This document shows, in pieces, positions 9,912 to 21,942 of a stretch of 64,000 nucleotides of DNA. The translations under genes were made by a program, and so were the position numbers. Every line of letters starts with the position of its first letter. Position 1 is the stretch's first letter. Location: assembly GCA_028274465.1 (NCBI GenBank), contig CM051456.1:48165011-48229010 (forward strand), in the 5' to 3' direction. The notes under the pieces were generated by a model. That model did not search any database, had not been told where the DNA came from, and saw only the letters and a list, made by a program, of their open reading frames with translations. This DNA comes from Plantago ovata (taxonomy: Eukaryota; Streptophyta; Magnoliopsida; Lamiales; Plantaginaceae).

Positions 9912-11803
9912 CTATCTCTTCTTTTTGCGGGTACTAGGCTTCCCCTTCATTGATCTCCTGTCCATGCCACGAACCTGTGAATAAGAAAGAATATAGGCTG
10001 CAAGACCACAGTAGTGAGTAGTAATATCAGGCGGATCAGGTGGATCAGATATGGCTTTCAACACGTGTTGCTTGCCATCTACTTCAATAGTGCAAGTTCT
10101 TTGGTAGATGTCCAACACGGAGCGTAGTTTAGTCAAGAACGTTTGCCCTAAGAGTATGACATCCCCGTTCCAGGTGCAGACGCCGGCATAACTACAAAAT
10201 TGGTGTATATAGATGTTTCACCAATCTTGACCAACACATTTTTCACAACGCCCTCGGGTCTCATAAAGGATCCATCCGCCAGTTGCACAATAGCCCTTTG
10301 CTCAGATAGTTTTCCAAGGTTGCTCTTTTCAAACACATTCAAAGGGATTATGTTCGAGTAGGATCCCGTATCTAGTGTGGCACGGACATCCTCGAGCTCA
10401 CCAATCCCTACCTTAACATCGAAACTTTTAGGGAGTGGTTCGGGATCCTCTTGCTCCTCATCACTTGCGTCGGAACCAAGGTCCTTCTCTTCTTCCTCAG
10501 CCTGTAGAAGTTCTTCCTTCATGCAACACTCGCACTTAACAACCTTCTTGATGGTGATTTCGTCAGGTACATCACCGGCCAATATAATGGCATTCGACTT
10601 CACAGTGTTGCTAGGCAGTTTGCCTTGTTCCCCACTTGCTCCTCGGTCGATCAACTCTTGCATCTTTTGATGGGCAAGCCTAGTTCTCTCTTCCAACCTA
10701 TCATGCCTTGCCCTAGTCTTCTCTGAATCTTCTTCATAACGTTTGAGAAAACTTTGTGTGTGATCAACCATCTTCTGCAAGTTCTCCATCAGTTGAGCCG
10801 ACTTCGACTTCGGTGGCTCTTTCGGAGCGGGTTTTCGCAGTGATCATTACCATAGTTTAGCCTACTACGGTCTTGGTTAGGGCCATAAGTTTGGTTAGCC
10901 GGTGCATATTCTTGATTGTTTCGGTATCCTCTTCTCCAAAATCCACCTCGAGGATTCCTACCGTCTTGTCCGTAGCTAACTTCTTGAGTACCAAACTCCG
11001 TAGCAAAGGCTTCTTCTTCGCCTCATCGAGCCCAGTTGCATCATCGTATGCCCGCTCCGATCTCCACATATGAGCCCCATGCCCATAGTTCTTGCATATT
11101 CGGCCATATTCGTTTGAAAAAAGTTGTTTCGGGTGGCGCCTTGAGGACTTGCTTCAATTCGTTGGTAAAGCACTCGAATTGATCCCCATTCCCCCCTACA
11201 TAGGGGCTTCTTGAGTCGGTGGAGCTTCAGGTCCACGTCTTCTAACCATTGCTCTTGGGTCCTTGAATTGCGAACCCTTAGCAAGCCTTTCGAAAACTGC
11301 CAGACGGCTTCTGCGGTTTCCTCCCAAATATTGCCTCGGCATTGGAAATCCACCATTTGTTGGTTCTCGAAGGTTAGTCCATTGTAGAAGTGTTGACTAG
11401 GTCGGAAAGTTCAAAACCATGGTGAGGGCACTTGTTCGTGAGATCTTGGAACCTCTAAACGCGGTGTAGATGTCTCATCATAGTCCTGCTTGAATCCAGT
11501 GATTGCGCTTAAGCGCGGGTAGTCAAGGTGTGAGGGAAGTATTTCTCCATGAAAGCTGAAAAAAACCTTTTCCAAGTGTCCAGCGAGCCTGCCTGGAAGA
11601 GAACTAACCATGGACTTGGCTCTGTCGCCAAGTCCCATAGCAAAAACCTTCATCCTCAACTCATCCGTTGTTATTTCAGCTCCGGGTCGTGGGAGTTGGT
11701 TGACGAAATCATCGATATCGTGCAAGTACCCCATCACATCTTCCCTTGATAAGCCATAGAACCTCGGAAGTTGTTGGAATGTGTGGTTCTTGATCTCCAG
11801 ATC
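9912..11803 (-). pseudogene. gag-protease gene of R1, left contig copy (truncated by gap)
   Basis: Minus-strand gag-pr reading frame ends at TAG 9912-9914 after a basic tail STRKKKR. Upstream lies an aspartic-protease-like segment, with DTG followed by SYSNIIPLNVF, in the open piece 10789-10148; before it is a coiled, charged linker. Toward the gap (11100-11803) the frame breaks repeatedly compared with the right copy and with E, mostly by one-base indels in homopolymers. That pattern fits poor consensus at a contig end better than biological decay. It appears to be the same gene as 13067-15222, assembled twice. The product would form the capsid and mature it by proteolysis. Confidence 0.75.
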
Positions 11804-11903
11804 NNNNNNNNNNNNNNNNNNNNNNNNNNNNNNNNNNNNNNNNNNNNNNNNNNNNNNNNNNNNNNNNNNNNNNNNNNNNNNNNNNNNNNNNNNNNNNNNN
11901 NNN
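11804..11903. other. Assembly gap, 100 N
   Basis: Exactly 100 undetermined bases, a conventional placeholder for a scaffold join of unknown size. The sequence on either side is the same segment repeated (8746-11803 and 11904-14967). Confidence 1.
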
Positions 11904-14900
11904 CTAACGAGGTCACCTTTCTTGACTGGTTCTTCACGCAATGCATAACAGGGAATGCTCCGTTCCCTGTAATTGGTTCCCTACAAAACAAGCAGTTATA
12001 ACTCGTATGACACAAACTAACTCATGCAATGTTAGTGTAGAACGAAATATCAATTGATAAAAATCAACAATCGAGCTCCCCAAACACGTAATGTCTAGCC
12101 TAGCATCTTCATCATGCAACATACCAATGTAACTACTCACGTGCACAAACATCACATATGCTCCTTACTAGACAACCAATATCCTGAGATTAAAGGCTCA
12201 TTCATAACCATAGCAGCGAAAAAGTCCTACCATCATAAACCTCATACTCAACATTAACATTCTAAACATCAAATCCACCAACATTAATCAATAAACACAA
12301 GCATAAGCAAGAAATCAAAGATGAAGACATTTTGCATAACAAGATATATCATCTAGTAGCAAAATACCCAAATCAAACATCCAAGCAAAAGTGAGCATGG
12401 GCATTTAAGTAACGCAATGTCTAATCACACAAACAACTACCCATGCATCAAATAAGCATAACTGAAGCTCAAATTAGAAAACCCCCAAATTCGAAAGTAG
12501 GGGTCTAAAGATGATACCTCAGATCGAAATCTAACGCATAAGGACCGAATCTGTTCGGATGGGAATGATTAGATCATTAATAGGCTTCGATTTAACCAAA
12601 GAACACTAAATTTGGTCAAGAAATGAAGAAGTTATGAAGATTTTTGACGTTGGACATCGCGAAATTCGGTGTTTGTGGAGAAGTGGAATGATGAATATGA
12701 AGAAAATGAGGGAAAAGGGGAAGAAATCCGCGTTTTTGACACATCTGGAGCCGTGGGGCGGTGCCGCCCCACACCGGGGCGGGCGCCCTCCACGTGGGCG
12801 GTTCGCCCGTGCTCCCCGATGCGGGAGACGGCTTCCGTCGTCAGAACACGCGGTTTATCCCCGAAACCATTGTTCCACAAAAACACTCGAAAAATTCACT
12901 CAAACATAAGCATATACGACACAGACATAAAAAATTCACATACTAGAAGCAAATAGTTCAAGAATGAATGCATGCAGAAAAGCAGTAAAAGAAAGCGATA
13001 AAAATTCCGGGTTGCCTCCGGGATAGCGTCATTGTTTAAAGTCTTTGACTCGACTCCTGTCTGCGCCTATCTCTTCTTTTTGCGGGTACTAGGCTTCCCC
13101 CCTTCATTGATCTCCTGTCCATGCCACGAACCTGTGAATAAGAAAGAATATAGCTGCAAGACCACAGTAGTGAGTAGTAATATCAGGCGGATCAGGTGGA
13201 TCAGATATGCTTTCAAACACGTGTTGCTTGCCATCTACTTCAATGGTGCAAGTTCTTTGGTAGATGTCCAACACGGAGCGTAGTTTAGTCAAGAACGTTT
13301 GCCCTAAGAGTATGACATCCCCCGTTCCAGGTGCACAGACGCCGGCATAACTACAAAATTGGTGTATATAGATGTTTCACACATCATCTGACCAACACAT
13401 TTTTCACAACGCCCTCGGGTCTCATAAAGGATCCATCCGCCAGTTGCACAATAGCCCTTTGCTCAGATAGTTTTCCAAGGTTGCTCTTTTCAAACACATT
13501 CAAAGGGATTATGTTCGAGTAGGATCCCGTATCTAGTGTGGCACGGACATCCTCGAGCTCACCAATCCCTACCTTAACATCGAAACTTTTAGGGAGTGGT
13601 TCGGGATCCTCTTGCTCCTCATCACTTGCGTCGGAACCAAGGTCCTTCTCTTCTTCCTCAGCCTGTAGAAGTTCTTCCTTCATGCAACACTCGCACTTAA
13701 CAACCTTCTTGATGGTGATTTCGTCAGGTACATCACCGGCCAATATAATGGCATTCGACTTCACAGTGTTGCTAGGCAGTTTGCCTTGTTCCCCACTTGC
13801 TCCTCGGTCGATCAACTCTTGCATCTTTTGATGGGCAAGCCTAGTTCTCTCTTCCAACCTATCATGCCTTGCCCTAGTCTTCTCTGAATCTTCTTCATAA
13901 CGTTTGAGAAAACTTTGTGTGTGATCAACCATCTTCTGCAAGTTCTCCATCAGTTGAGCCGACTTCGACTTCGGTGCTCTTTCGGAGCGGGGTTTTCGCA
14001 GTGATCATTACCATAGTTTAGCCTACTACGGTCTTGGTTAGGGCCATAAGTTTGGTTAGCCGGTGCATATTCTTGATTGTTTCGGTATCCTCTTCTCCAA
14101 AATCCACCTCGAGGATTCCTACCGTCTTGTCCGTAGCTAACTTCTTGAGTACCAAACTCCGTAGCAAGGCTTCTTCTTCGCCTCATCGAGCCCAGTTGCC
14201 ATCATCGTATGCCAGCTCCGATCTACACATATGAGCCCCATGCCCATAGTTCTTGCATATTCGGCATACTTAGTTTGAAAAAGTTGTTCCGGTGGCGCTC
14301 TTGAGGACTTGCTTCAATTCGTTGATAAAGCACTCGAATTGATCCCCATTCCCCTATACATAGGGGCTTCTTGAGTCGGTGGAGCTTCAGGTCCACGTCT
14401 TCTAACCATTGCTCTTGGGTCCTTGAATTGCGAACCCTTAGCAAGCCTTTCGAAAACTGCCCAGACGGCTTCTGCGGTTTCCTCCCAAATATTGCCTTGG
14501 CATTGGAAATCCACCATTTGTTGGTTCTCGAAGGTTAGTCCATTGTAGAAGTGTTGGACTAGGTCGGAAAGTTCAAAACCATGGTGAGGGCACTTGTTCG
14601 TGAGATCTTGGAACCTCTCAAACGCGGTGTAGATGGTCTCATCATAGTCCTGCTTGAATCCAGTGATCTGCGCCTTAAGCGCGGTAGTCAAGGTGTGAGG
14701 GAAGTATTTCTCCATGAAAGATGAAAAAACCTTTTCCCAAGTGTCCAGCGAGCCTGCTGGAAGAGAACTTAACCATGACTTGGCTTTGTCGCCAAGTCCC
14801 ATAGCAAAAACCTTCATTCTCAACTCGTCCGTTGTTATTTCAGCTCCGGGTCGTGGGAGTTGGTTGACGAAATCATCGATATCGTGCAAGTACCCCATCA

Positions 14901-14967
14901 CATCTTCCCTTGATAAGCCATAGAACCTCGGAAGTTGTTGGAATGTGTGGTTCTTGATCTCCAGATC
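11904..14967. repeat. Right copy of 3.06-kb duplication starting at the gap
   Basis: It begins at the first base after the N run with CTAACGAGGTCACC, matching 8746. Indels are dense in the first kilobase and thin out rightward, the mirror image of the left copy. The part 11904-13066 repeats R1's second-ORF start and leader and adds no new feature. Confidence 0.85.
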
Positions 14968-15222
14968 TCGGGTTGCAGACGAAAGAACAATCGTCGGTCC
15001 CCTCATACGATCCTTGGTGGGTTGAACCCATGCCTTCAGTGGTCTAGCTTCTGCCATTCCGTCGATTTCCTTGAAAAGAATGTGTAGAGATTCAGAGAAA
15101 TCGGTATCCTCTATTTCCTCTAGTGCGCGCCTTTCAAGTAGTCGCCTTCTTTGGTGGTAGACTCTGTCGATCTCAGCAATTGAATCAGCAAGCGGTGTTC
15201 CTGCAGAACGTGTATGCGGCAT
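13067..15222 (-). pseudogene. gag-pr: gag-protease gene of R1, right contig copy
   Basis: The ATG is at 15222 (MPHTRSAG), 122 bases past the primer site. The first 302 codons are open: a charged N-terminus, then a gag core (about residues 93-235) with W/L spacing of the Retrotrans_gag family (KSWLSSLPAGSLDTWEKVF, then CPHHG...LVQHFYNGL). A frameshift in a short C/G run near 14352 breaks the frame; E has one more base there. Downstream frames encode a Gly/Asn/Arg-rich linker, a helix (MENLQKMVDHTQ), an acidic region and the protease motif LDTGSYSNIIP, followed by a basic C-terminus. The stop is at 13067-13069. Gag would build the virus-like particle and the protease would process it. Some lesions may be sequencing error; no reverse transcriptase follows. 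Confidence 0.8.
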
Positions 15223-15346
15223 ACACTATCTGTAATAGACAAGGAAAGCAGTATCAGAGAGAGATTAAAAAGGAAAACTAAATCTAGTAGAATTAGGAAT
15301 CTAAAGCTGTAAATATAAACAAATTAAACAGAAAAAAGGAGTATAG

Positions 15347-15364
15347 TCCCCGGCAACGGCGCCA
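15347..15364 (-). promoter_or_regulatory. Primer binding site, tRNA-Asp type (R1)
   Basis: The minus strand reads TGGCGCCGTTGCCGGGGA, three bases inside the 5' LTR. It is an 18-base complement to the 3' end of plant tRNA-Asp, the primer known for Athila-type elements. Confidence 0.92.
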
Positions 15365-15367
15365 ATT

Positions 15368-16680
15368 TGATGAACGCGGATTTGTCGGTTCCGGTCCAGT
15401 CAAATAATATTTGTAATTAAGCCAAAGGCAATCCACAACTACAACGAAAACCGTAGTGTAGCAGTAGAATGACTCGAGTGTCGTTCTCTCAGGACTATAA
15501 CTAGCTTTATCAAATCTAATTTAGAATATAAAAAACAGCAAACAGATAGCAAAGGGGTTTCTAGCAGATAATGGAGATTGGTGATAGTATGATCCTTCTT
15601 AACATTACGGGTCGATAATCATGCATAAATTCCTCGGTCTTGCACAGAGATCTTTGAATCAATCTAGTGTTCTGTTGCAAATATTAAGCACTACGAAGAT
15701 AATTGGTTTGACAAGTCAATCACTATTGTCCTAATGTGTTCCGTAATTATTCAACACTACGAAGATAAACTCGCGCACAGGTCGACGAGGGTCCAATTGT
15801 GCATAATAATTAATACAACATACGAGAATTTAAGCTGTGCCGAATCAACGAAATAAAGCAATGACACGGAGTATAATGCGCGATATAGCCATTAGCATGA
15901 TTATCTTCCCTTCGCTAAGAATTCACATACTACCACCAACGATAACTTTAGCTACTCATAATAGGCATGCAATCAACAGAAATCATAGAAGAAAACATGT
16001 TGAAAGAATATAATAAATAAGTAGAATAAAACTGTAAGATACAAAGTTACCGAAGGTTGTCAATCTCCGGATGATTGCGATCCTACGAGCTCCAAACTGC
16101 TATGAAATAGAGTCCCCTAAGCTACGGACCCCAGAACAGGCTCTGGGAAGTCCCTACCTAAAACTACAGAGGGAGGTGAGAAAGTAGGTCTGGAAAGATA
16201 TGATTTTTGGAGAAAACAGAGCAACTATATATAGGCTTCGAATTATTGTGGGGCGGTTCGCCCCACACACCCGGCGGTTCGCCCGGTGTGGGGCGGTTCG
16301 CCCCACATTTGCGGCGGTTCGTCCGGCGTATTTTTCGCGGAATTCCGCGTTTTCGACGCGTTTTTGGATTTCTTCCCCTTTTCGGACTCGGTTTCTGACT
16401 TCTAGTAGCCTTCTAACCTCCAGATTCGGCCCCTAGACTTCAAATCCTATCCGGAAACCTTCAGATACTCCAAATAGACTTCTGGAACACCAATACCTTG
16501 TCAACTTCAATATAATTGCCCGGAAATCTTCGAATTTCAACCAAAACCTGTAAAATAAAATCTAAAGGGAAACGTGACACTATTCTAATAAAATGCACTA
16601 AAATATAGCTAAATTAACATAGAGGATACCTAAAATAGGTGAAAAAGACTCGAATGAAAGTGTAAAATACACATTCATCA
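15368..16680 (-). repeat. 5' LTR of R1 (1,313 bp)
   Basis: On the plus strand it opens TGATGAACG and closes CATTCATCA, the reverse complement of the family ends. A cluster of at least four GC palindromes (about 16250-16340, for example GGGGCGGTTCGCCCC) lies just upstream, in the element's sense, of the TATA box at 16225-16234. It is intact from end to end. Confidence 0.92.
16225..16234 (-). promoter_or_regulatory. LTR TATA box (R1)
   Basis: CTATATATAG lies on the sense strand directly downstream of the palindrome cluster, at the same place as in all other Athila-like LTRs here (17819-17828 in D, 20930-20938 in E, 54053-54061 in G, 2098-2106 in A). Transcription probably starts a few tens of bases downstream. 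Confidence 0.7.
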
Positions 16681-17110
16681 GTCACAACAGCCACCTCGGG
16701 CCACACGTGATTCCCGTGGGTTTGATATTTCTGAGCTCTAGACCTACCTTGATGACAGATGCCGTGGGTTCGATGCCAATGTTGCAAACCTGACCTCCAC
16801 TGTACAAGGTTTGCAACATACACTTGATGGATATGTTGCCCAAGGCAACAGTGATTGGGAGCTCGGGGAGGAGCATCGCCGGAACGATAGGCAGCTCATA
16901 TTGCAGCAGCAACACAGCTCTTGGACCGACAGCAGGAGACCCTACAGCAGTCCTAGGATCTTCTCTCTGACATGGGGAATGACTATTACGGGGATTATGA
17001 CCCGGATTACTAGTCTTTTCACATGTCCATTCTGGTATACTCAGCCGACCGAGGCCACACATTCGGTAACATCTAGTATCACTTTGTATTCCTCATTCTC
17101 TTTTGTTGGG
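16681..17110 (+). pseudogene. Element C relic: env-like ORF tail and start of 3' region
   Basis: This 430-bp piece, caught between the insertions R1 and D, is homologous to the first 270 bases of the window. It encodes a coiled, Q-rich tail (TSTVQGLQHTLDGYVAQGN, then DWE and EEHRRNDRQ) and ends at TAG 17011-17013 after YYGDYDPDY. A frameshift in between separates these two parts, so the reading frame is dead. Behind the stop comes the conserved CAGCCGACCGAGGCC...TTCGGTAACATCTAG block. D cuts the relic at 17110. C is the oldest layer visible here, because two elements have landed in it. The function is unknown, as for the ORF tail in A. Confidence 0.65.
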
Positions 17111-18274
17111 TGATGAACCGGAATTTGTCAGATTCTAATTAATCAAATAAATTTGTATTTAGCCAAAGGCAATTCACAACTACAACGAAAACCGTAGTGT
17201 AGCAGTAAAATAACCTAGAGTGTCGATCTCTAAGGACTATAACTAGCTTTATCTAATCTAACTTCAACTATAAAATCAACAAACTACTCAACACAGGTTT
17301 TTCTTATCAGATAATGGAAGTTAGTGATAGTATGATCATTCAAAGCATAGTAGGTTAATAATCATGCATGAAGTACCCGATCGTTTTGCATAGAGATCTT
17401 TGATCAATGAATTGTCCAATGTGTTCCGTTATTATTCAACACTACGAAGATAGAGGGCTTAGATAGATCAAAGAAATAAAGCAATAACTCAAAGTCTGAT
17501 TCGCTTTACCGCCATCAGCATAATTATTAACCCTTCGCTACTCATAGATGTCATGCAATCAACATAAATCATAGCAAGATTGAATGAAAACATGTTGAAA
17601 GATAAATAAATATAAAGTAGAAAAATCTAAGAAACAATGTTACCGAAGGTTGTCAATATCCGAAGAATCGCGATCTCACAAGCTCCGAATTGATAAGAAA
17701 AAGTATCTCCTATGCTAAGAATTCCCAGAACAGGCTCTGGAGAATTCCTACCTAAAACTAATGAGAAAGGTGTGAAAAAAGGTCTGAGAAAGTATGAAAA
17801 ACGGAGAAAACTGAGCAACTATATATAGGGGTTCGGACGGTGTGGGGCGAGTTGCCCCACACACCGGGCGAATCGCCTGGTGTGGGGCAAACCGCCACAC
17901 GTCCCGGACGAATCGTCCGGGAGGTCCAGTCGGCAGGTGACGCGTTTTCGACGCGTTTTTGGATTTCTTTTCCTTTTCGGATTCGGTTTTTGCCTTCTAG
18001 TGACCTTTTAGCCTTCAGACTCGACCCCTAGACTTCAATCCTATCCGGAATCTTCTAGATACTCCAAAAATGCCTTCGGAACACCAATTCTTCATTCTGT
18101 TCAATATAATTGCCCGGAAAACCACGTTTTTCACTCAAAACCTGTAAAATACAAACTAAAGGGAAACGTGACACTATTCTAATAAAATGCACTATAATAT
18201 AGCTAAATTAACCTAGAGGATAGCTAAATTGGTGAAAAAAGACTCGAATGAAAGTGTAAAATACACGTTCATCA
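17111..18274 (-). repeat. 3' LTR of D (1,164 bp)
   Basis: It opens TGATGAACC and closes CGTTCATCA on the plus strand, followed by AACTCCCCAAACC, the complement of the purine tract. The TATA box is at 17819-17828. The palindrome cluster (about 17840-17925) contains degenerate modules such as GGGGCGAGTTGCCCC and CCGGACGAATCGTCCGG. It is shorter than the other LTRs through internal deletions. Confidence 0.88.
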
Positions 18275-19800
18275 AACTCCCCAAACCGAACCTTTGCTTG
18301 TCCTCAAGCAACTAAGCTAGACTCTAATGCAAAAAATAATGCAACACAAAAAAAAAAAAAATGGAGTCTCATGCCAAATGAAATGAACTAATCTATTGAA
18401 TCTATCAAAAAACATATGAACAAAAAACATACAAATCATAACATGGACATAGGTTGAAGAATGCCTCGATTGACTCATACACATTCACATAAGCACTTAT
18501 GTCAAACAAGATAGTCTCTCGTAACATTCTCTACCTGGACCTAGTCAGTGACGACGTAATGAAACATGTTAAAATACGAATGGTTGTCCCGTGCCTATGA
18601 AACTGAGGACTTACTGTTGTTCACCAAGTTAAGACTTTTCCTCAAAGAGGTCGAACCAATACTGGCTCTCATCAAACGAAGGAGAGTTCCCTAAAAAAGA
18701 TAACACTCCCCTATTCTACCCATCTCTCAAGCAAAGTCTTAAGCTATTCACCACTTCCTGAATGGCAGGACGAGGGTGGTCTAGAACAGATGACACTCAA
18801 ACAAACAAAAGACAAAAAATTACAACACGATTACGAACATTACAAAAATTGAAAAATGAGACAACACTTTGCTAAACTGCATTTTTGGCTCTTTTCTTTT
18901 GGACCCTTCTTTGCTTTTTTGGGGTCTTTTCTTTTTTTTTTCTTTTTCTTTTCCAGTTTTTTCCTTTTTTTTTTTTCTGGAATGTTCCTTTTTCTTCTCT
19001 TTTTTTCCTCTTTTTTTAGCCAGCAGTAGCACAACGAAAAAGAAACTAAAATGACACACAAACGACCTCCCCAAACCTATTCGAAAGAATAGGTTGGAGT
19101 ACAAACTTTACGAAAGAAGAAAAAGGAAAATAAACTCACAACACACACTAAAAATTGAAAGAAAAACAAGTTTAAGGATAGCGTAACCCCCTCTCCAAAC
19201 CTATTCGAAAGAATAGGTTGCAAACAAAGGATCACACATCTCACACTACCTCCTTCCTAGTCATTTAGCAATCTCAAAGCAAGGTGAAGACTTGTTGCCT
19301 CTTAGGTACATAATTACTCGGGAAAACAACCATAAGATCCTAACATGCATCATCCTATTATAAAGGCCTTCGTGAACCGCAGTAGAGAAAACACCACCTA
19401 AGTGATGTCGAGACTACCATGCTTAACTAAGTGCAATATATAAATGTGACAAGCCAAGCGAGAAAATCCTCAATCAAATTCATAGAGATGAAGCATATGA
19501 TTAATGGCATATCTAGTTGATCTACCCAATAAAAAGGTTCAAAAAATTCGGCAATAAACTCCACATAAAACATGGAAGACTATCCTAGGATGAATGTAGT
19601 GTATGCAACTAAATACTAAGAAAGCGGTAAACGTGCAAATGCAAACGGATAAAACATGCAAGGTACTCTACTCATCCTATCAATGCCAAGCTCCAAACTA
19701 ACAACACTAGTTCACTTAAATCCCATCCCCCCTCATGAATTTAAAGCTAGTCCCTAGCAGTAAGAAAATGAGGAAATAAGATGTGATACTAGATGTTACC
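18275..19800 (-). other. 3' noncoding region of D
   Basis: Same order as in R1: polypurine tract, CTTGTCCTCAAG-type segment, conserved GGTCCAGGTAG block (about 18525-18615), homopurine tract (18894-19017) and two hairpins (19074-19095, 19198-19219). No gene is supported; apparent ORFs over the purine tract are Lys/Glu low complexity. Confidence 0.82.
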
Positions 19801-20521
19801 GCGTCGTTTGGCCTCGGTCGGCTGAGTACGCTAGATGTAAGGTATTGAGATTGCTCGAGGGCCCTTATTGGTGATCATCGGAGCTCGTGGTGGTGGTGGT
19901 AGTTCCATTAATAGATCGGATAGGACCAACTCCTCCATCAGTATTCATGGCATCCTCATTGTCCCTATTGTCTTCATTGTCACTACTGTCACCACTATCA
20001 TCACTAGTAGAGTTGATTTGTCGAAGAGAATCCTCAAGATTAACCGCTGCAGTTATGGGATCTTCCATCCGGTATCTCTCTAATAGCCTGTGAATTGTTG
20101 AAGGGGAAAGAGCTGTGCTCTTAGAGTCTCCCTCTCCAACGTTTTACACCACATGGAAGTTACAGTAAGCTGCTCGGATACTCAGAGGTCTTCTTCTTCT
20201 TTGCCCAATGTTGCCCACATTCTCTACGGTTGATGCTCCCGATGTCTATATGGCGCTCCCTTTAGAGGCAGTCGAGGGGCACCCCAAAGAGGGGTTGTGT
20301 GTCCATGTCATTATGTTTTGGAATCAAGTTAGCGATTCAGAACTTCATCACCACTGTCGACTCAAGACTGAATCCGTTGTGGTGAGGCCGCCCCGGTACC
20401 TTCCTATTCACTCGAACCTTGCAGTCCTTGTGATAGATTGTTGCCGTAATATTGGTTTCAATCCCTTCAGTGGTACGTGAATAGACATAAGAGTGCATAC
20501 TCCTGGTGGATTCTCGTTCCT
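19801..20521 (-). pseudogene. Second ORF region of D, 3' part, degenerate
   Basis: On the minus strand an ATG at 20068 starts a 67-codon acidic ORF (MEDPITAAVNLEDS, then Asp/Ser/Asn-rich) ending at 19865. It corresponds to MEDSITAA ORFs in E and R1; start and acidic character are kept in all three. Upstream (20100-20521) the match to E's first small ORF is broken by frameshifts and stops. The first part of this ORF lies across element E at 50787-50975. No known domain is visible. Confidence 0.45.
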
Positions 20522-21797
20522 TGATGAATGTGTATTTTACACTTTCATTCGAGTCTTTTTCACCTATTTTTAGCTATCCTCTATGTTAATTTAGCTATAT
20601 TTTAGTGCATTTTATTAGAATAGTGTCACGTTTCCCTTTAGATTTTATTTTACAAGTTTTGGTTGAAATTCGAAGATTTCTGGGCAATTATATTAAAGTT
20701 GACAAGGAATTGGTGTTCCAGAAGCCTATTTGGAGTATCTGAAGGTTTCCGGATAGGATTTGAAGTCTAGGGGCCGAATCTGGAGGTTAGAAGGCTACTA
20801 GAAGTCAGAAACCGAGTCCGAAAAGGGGAAGAAATCCACAAACGCGTCGAAAACGCGGAATTCCGCGAAAAACACGCCGGGCGAACCGCCGGGTGTGTGG
20901 GGCGAACCGCCCCATAATAATTCGAAGCCTATATATAGTTGCTCAGTTTTCTCCGAAAATCATATCTTTCCAGACCTACTTTCTCACCTCCCTCTGTAGT
21001 TTTAGGTAGGGACTTCCCAGAGCCTGTTCTGGGGGTCCGTAGCTTAGGGGACTCTATTTCATAGCAGTTTGGAGCTCGTAGGATCGCAATCATCCGGAGA
21101 TTGACAACCTTCGGTAACTTTGTATCTTACAGTTTTATTCTACTTATTTTATTATATTCTTTCAACATGTTTTCTTCTATGATTTCTGTTGATTGCATGC
21201 CTATTATGAGTAGCTAAACTTATCGTTGGTGGTAGTATGTGAATTCTTAGCGAAGGGAATATAATCATGCTAATGGCTATATCGCGCATTGTACTCTGTG
21301 TCATTGCTTTATTTCGTTGATTCGGCTTAGCCTAAATTCTCGTATGTTGTATTAATTATTATGCACATTTGGACCCTCGTCGACCTGTGCGCGAGTTTAT
21401 CTTCGTAGTGTTGAATAATTACGGAACACATTAGGACAATAGTGATTGACTTGTGAGACGAATTATCTTCGTAGTGCTTAATATTTGCAACAGAACACTA
21501 GATTGATTCAAAGATCTCTGTGCAAGACCGAGGAATTTATGCATGATTATCGACCCGTTATGTTAAGAAGGATCATACTATCACCAATCTCCATTATCTG
21601 CTAGAAACCCCTTTGCTATCTGTTTGCTGTTTTTTATATTCTAAATTAGATTTGATAAAGCTAGTTATAGTCCTGAGAGAACGACACTCGAGTCATTCTA
21701 CTGCTACACTACGGTTTTCGTTGTAGTTGTGGATTGCCTTTGGCTTAATTACAAATATTATTTGACTGGACCGGAACCGACAAATCCGCGTTCATCA
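20522..21797 (+). repeat. 5' LTR of E (1,276 bp)
   Basis: It runs from TGATGAATG to GCGTTCATCA. GGGGCGAACCGCCCC at 20899-20913 and a second, partial module lie upstream of TATATATAG (20930-20938). Its promoter segment matches E's 3' LTR more closely than the three LTRs inside the tandem array, supporting 20522 and 50786 as the two ends of one insertion. Confidence 0.9.
20930..20938 (+). promoter_or_regulatory. LTR TATA box (E)
   Basis: TATATATAG lies 17 bases after the GC palindrome at 20899-20913, in the conserved position of the family. Confidence 0.7.
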
Positions 21798-21800
21798 AAT

Positions 21801-21818
21801 TGGCGCCGTTGCCGGGAA
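21801..21818 (+). promoter_or_regulatory. Primer binding site, tRNA-Asp type (E, first copy)
   Basis: TGGCGCCGTTGCCGGGAA lies three bases after the LTR. One base (position 17) differs from the consensus found at 24302-24319, 26804-26821 and 29306-29323 in the array units. Confidence 0.88.
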
Positions 21819-21942
21819 CTATACTCCTTTTTTTTGTTTAATTTGTTTATATTTACAGCTTTAGATTCCTAATTCTACTAGATTTAGTTTTCCTTTTTAA
21901 TCTCTCTCTGATACTGCTTTCCTAGTCTATTACAGATAGTGT

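Larger units (their letters stand above)
8746..11803. repeat. Left copy of 3.06-kb duplication ending at the gap
   Basis: This segment aligns with 11904-14967 from first to last base. Its right end is the last base before the N run, matching CTCCAGATC at 14959-14967. Differences are few at its left end and frequent near the gap. I interpret it as the end of one contig that overlaps the next. Confidence 0.85.
6724..16680 (-). mobile_element. Element R1: Athila-like LTR retrotransposon (-), 3' LTR missing
   Basis: Read on the minus strand: 5' LTR (15368-16680), tRNA-Asp primer site (15347-15364), gag-protease gene, leader, small ORFs and 3' noncoding region. The 3' end is cut at 6724 by element B before the 3' LTR is reached. 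An assembly gap with duplicated flanks inflates the element by about 3.2 kb. No reverse transcriptase, RNase H or integrase motif was found, so the copy appears non-autonomous. It is inserted in relic C; the expected target duplication is GTCAC (16681-16685). Confidence 0.85.
17111..20521 (-). mobile_element. Element D, 3' half (Athila-like, -)
   Basis: Minus-strand element with its 3' LTR at 17111-18274, 3' noncoding region and small-ORF remnants. E interrupts it at 20522; its continuation is 50787-53207. The sequence is more diverged from R1 and E than they are from each other. Expected target duplication in C: TTGGG (17106-17110), with the partner beyond the right edge. Confidence 0.82.

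Noticed and set aside
11904-15222. A second, tandem gag-pr gene in R1
   Set aside because: The duplication ends exactly at the N run and error density rises toward it, so an assembly overlap is the simpler reading.
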